A stretch of DNA of 64,000 nt from Streptomyces ficellus (lineage in GTDB: Bacteria > Actinomycetota > Actinomycetes > Streptomycetales > Streptomycetaceae): assembly GCF_009739905.1 (NCBI RefSeq), contig NZ_CP034279.1, forward strand, positions 2,108,001 through 2,172,000, given 5' to 3'. The number at the start of each line of letters is the position of its first letter. The first letter of the stretch is position 1. Position numbers and translations under genes: made by a program. Positions 61,964 through 64,000 of this stretch are shown piece by piece. Under the pieces are notes generated by a model. The model was not told the origin of the DNA. It did no database searches and was given only the letters and a program-made list of their open reading frames with translations.

Positions 61964-64000
61964 GTGGCGCGCAGCGTGTACGTGACCGGGATCGACCGCG
62001 GGGACGGCCGACAGGTCGTGGAGCTGGGAGTCATGGAGCTCCTGACCCGCCAGGTGGACCGGGTGGGGGTGTTCCGGCCGCTGGTGCACGACGGTCCCGA
62101 CCGGCTGTTCGACCTGTTGCGGGCGCGCTACCGGCTGTCGCAGGACCCGGCCACCGTCTACGGCATGGACTACCAGGAGGCGTCCGCCCTCCAGGCCGAG
62201 AAGGGCACGGACGAACTCGTCGCCCAGCTCGTCGACCGCTTCCACCGGGTGGCCCGGGACTACGAGGTGGTCCTGGTGCTCGGCACCGACTTCCACGCCA
62301 CGCAGCTGCCCGAGGAGCTGGCGCTGAACGCCCGGCTCGCCAACGAGTTCGGCGCCCCCGTGATACCCGTGGTCGGCGGCAAGGGCCAGGACGCCGACTC
62401 GGTGCGCGCCGAGACCCGCAACGCCTTCCGGGCGTACGAGAGCCTCGGCTGCGACGTCCTCGCCATGGTCGCCAACCGGGTGGCGCCCGATGACCGCGAC
62501 GCCCTCGCCGAACGCCTCGCGTCCCGGCTGCCCGTGCCCTGTTACGTCCTGCCCGACGAGCCCGCGCTGTCCGCGCCGACGGTCGCGCAGATCACCCAGG
62601 CGCTGGGCGCCGAGGTGGTGCTCGGCGACGACTCAGGCCTCGCCCGCGACGCCCTGGACTTCGTCTTCGGCGGCGCCATGCTGCCGAACTTCCTCAACGC
62701 CCTGACCCCCGGCTGCCTGGTGGTCACCCCCGGCGACCGTGCCGACCTGGTGGTGGGGGCGCTGGCCGCGCACTCGGCCGGGACGCCGCCGATCGCGGGC
62801 GTCCTGCTCACGCTGAACGAGCGGCCGAGCCGGGAGATCCTCACCCTCGCCGGGCGGCTCGCCCCCGGCACCCCGGTGGTCTCGGTGAGCGGCAACAGCT
62901 TCCCGACGGCCGCCGAGCTGTTCTCGCTGGAGGGCAAGCTGAACGCGGCGACGCCCCGCAAGGCCGAGACCGCGCTGGGGCTGTTCGAGCGGCACGTGGA
63001 CACCGGGGACCTGCTGAAGCGGATCTCGCTGGCGCGCAGCGGCCGGGTCACACCGATGATGTTCGAGCACGCGCTGCTGGAGCAGGCGCGGGCGGAGCGG
63101 CGCCGGGTGGTGCTGCCGGAGGGCGCGGAGGAGCGCGTCCTGCGCGCCGCCGACGTCCTCGTACGCCGCTCGGTGTGCGACCTGACGCTGCTGGGCGACG
63201 TCGAGGTGATCCGCAAGAAGGCCGCCGACCTGGGCGTCGACCTGAAGGACACGCAGCTGATCGACCCGGCCACCAGCGAGCTGCGCCAGCGCTTCGCGGA
63301 GCGGTACGCGGAGCTGCGCGCCCACAAGGGCGTCAGCGTGGAGCTGGCGTACGACGTGGTGTCGGACGTCAACTACTTCGGCACGCTGATGGTCCAGGAG
63401 GGCCTGGCGGACGGCATGGTGTCGGGCTCGGTCCACTCGACGGCGGCGACGATCCGGCCGGCCTTCGAGATCATCAAGACCAAGCCGGACGCCTCGATCG
63501 TCTCCTCCGTCTTCTTCATGTGCCTGGCCGACAAGGTGCTGGTGTACGGCGACTGCGCGGTCAACCCGGACCCGAACGCCGAGCAGCTCGCCGACATCGC
63601 CGTGCAGTCGGCGGCGACGGCGGCCCGGTTCGGCGTGGAGCCGCGGATCGCGATGCTGTCGTACTCGACCGGCACGTCGGGCTCGGGCGCCGACGTGGAC
63701 AAGGTGCGCGAGGCGACGAAGCTGGTGCGCGGGGCGCACCCGGAGCTGCGGATCGAGGGCCCGATCCAGTACGACGCGGCCGTCGAGCCGTCCGTCGCGG
63801 CGACGAAGCTGCCGGGCTCGGAGGTGGCCGGCCAGGCCACGGTGCTGATCTTCCCGGACCTCAACACCGGCAACAACACCTACAAGGCCGTGCAGCGTTC
63901 GGCGGGCGCGGTGGCCGTGGGCCCCGTCCTCCAGGGCCTGCGCAAGCCGGTCAACGACCTGTCGCGCGGGGCCCTCGTCAGCGACATCGTGAACACGGTC
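61964..64000 (+). CDS. pta: Phosphate acetyltransferase, 3' end cut by window (679 codons visible)
   Basis: Converts acetyl-CoA and phosphate to acetyl phosphate. GTG at 61964 has GGGAGA six to seven bases upstream. An N-terminal P-loop/BioD-like domain ('VYVTGIDRGDGRQVVELG'), a DRTGG-type middle domain and the catalytic PTA_PTB domain ('VVLPEGAEERVLRAAD', 'GDCAVNPDPNAEQLADIA', 'LSYSTGTSGSGADVDKV') are in normal order. About 20 residues are missing to the usual length of 700. Acetate kinase would be expected just past the edge. Divergent from pfkA. Confidence 0.96.
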   Translation, partial: MARSVYVTGIDRGDGRQVVELGVMELLTRQVDRVGVFRPLVHDGPDRLFDLLRARYRLSQDPATVYGMDYQEASALQAEKGTDELVAQLVDRFHRVARDYEVVLVLGTDFHATQLPEELALNARLANEFGAPVIPVVGGKGQDADSVRAETRNAFRAYESLGCDVLAMVANRVAPDDRDALAERLASRLPVPCYVLPDEPALSAPTVAQITQALGAEVVLGDDSGLARDALDFVFGGAMLPNFLNALTPGCLVVTPGDRADLVVGALAAHSAGTPPIAGVLLTLNERPSREILTLAGRLAPGTPVVSVSGNSFPTAAELFSLEGKLNAATPRKAETALGLFERHVDTGDLLKRISLARSGRVTPMMFEHALLEQARAERRRVVLPEGAEERVLRAADVLVRRSVCDLTLLGDVEVIRKKAADLGVDLKDTQLIDPATSELRQRFAERYAELRAHKGVSVELAYDVVSDVNYFGTLMVQEGLADGMVSGSVHSTAATIRPAFEIIKTKPDASIVSSVFFMCLADKVLVYGDCAVNPDPNAEQLADIAVQSAATAARFGVEPRIAMLSYSTGTSGSGADVDKVREATKLVRGAHPELRIEGPIQYDAAVEPSVAATKLPGSEVAGQATVLIFPDLNTGNNTYKAVQRSAGAVAVGPVLQGLRKPVNDLSRGALVSDIVNTV

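Overview
The window is high-GC chromosomal DNA from a Streptomyces (or a very close relative). The evidence is strong third-position G/C bias, many GTG/TTG starts with GA-rich ribosome binding sites, ATGA/GTGA gene overlaps, and a familiar core gene order: sseB, glycine-riboswitch gcvT-gcvH-glyA, sdaA, the glgP/glgE/treS/mak/glgB block, pfkA and pta. From memory, not from a search, this resembles the S. coelicolor region around SCO5425-SCO5473. About 49 protein genes are supported. No tRNA, rRNA, CRISPR array, prophage or complete transposon was seen.

Layout. 1-6.3 kb: glycine/serine/one-carbon metabolism. An SseB protein (cut by the left edge) and a P-loop protein lie upstream of a tandem glycine riboswitch, gcvT, gcvH and glyA; a hairpin separates these from sdaA. 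6.3-9.6 kb: a coupled EF-hand/CopD pair, a secreted ADP-ribosyltransferase of the pierisin/ScARP type and a beta-propeller lipoprotein. 9.6-14.2 kb: an anti-sigma-type ATPase, an enoyl-CoA hydratase and two tandem L,D-transpeptidase lipoproteins. 14.4-16.8 kb: glgX, whose stop codon lies inside a 176-bp MITE-like element. 16.8-20.4 kb: an ABC-2 exporter with its own two-component system, joined by a 12-bp tandem repeat of the ATGA junction. 20.6-25 kb: a heterodimeric ABC exporter with asymmetric ATP sites, then a flavodoxin-fold reductase. 25.5-27.5 kb: a secreted M4 metalloprotease.

27.7-46.4 kb is the alpha-glucan block: glgP, then glgE-treS-mak-glgB, the core of the GlgE pathway (trehalose to maltose to maltose-1-phosphate to alpha-glucan). 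Between glgP and glgE lies a 7.7-kb accessory cluster that I do not expect there from the usual Streptomyces order. It has an AraC regulator, an HpaB-type flavin monooxygenase, a 56-codon ORF coupled at both ends, an MFS exporter, a PrnB-family (monodechloroaminopyrrolnitrin synthase-like) enzyme, a PhzS-like FAD monooxygenase and a divergent NmrA-type oxidoreductase. No pyrrolnitrin prnA/C/D or phenazine core genes are present. It looks like an undescribed oxidative pathway on an aromatic or tryptophan-derived substrate, and it is the most interesting item here.

46.4-64 kb: a HelD/HelR-like RNA-polymerase-associated helicase, an Lrp/AsnC regulator, a coupled epimerase/aldo-keto reductase pair, an MFS pump with a divergent TetR regulator and three near-identical 18-bp operators, a secreted beta-propeller protein, a DctA-type symporter with a divergent CitA/CitB-type two-component system, a HTH gene that overlaps a convergent membrane HTH/ricin-lectin gene, then pfkA and divergent pta (cut by the right edge).

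All calls are from reading the sequence and recalled family knowledge; no searches were run.
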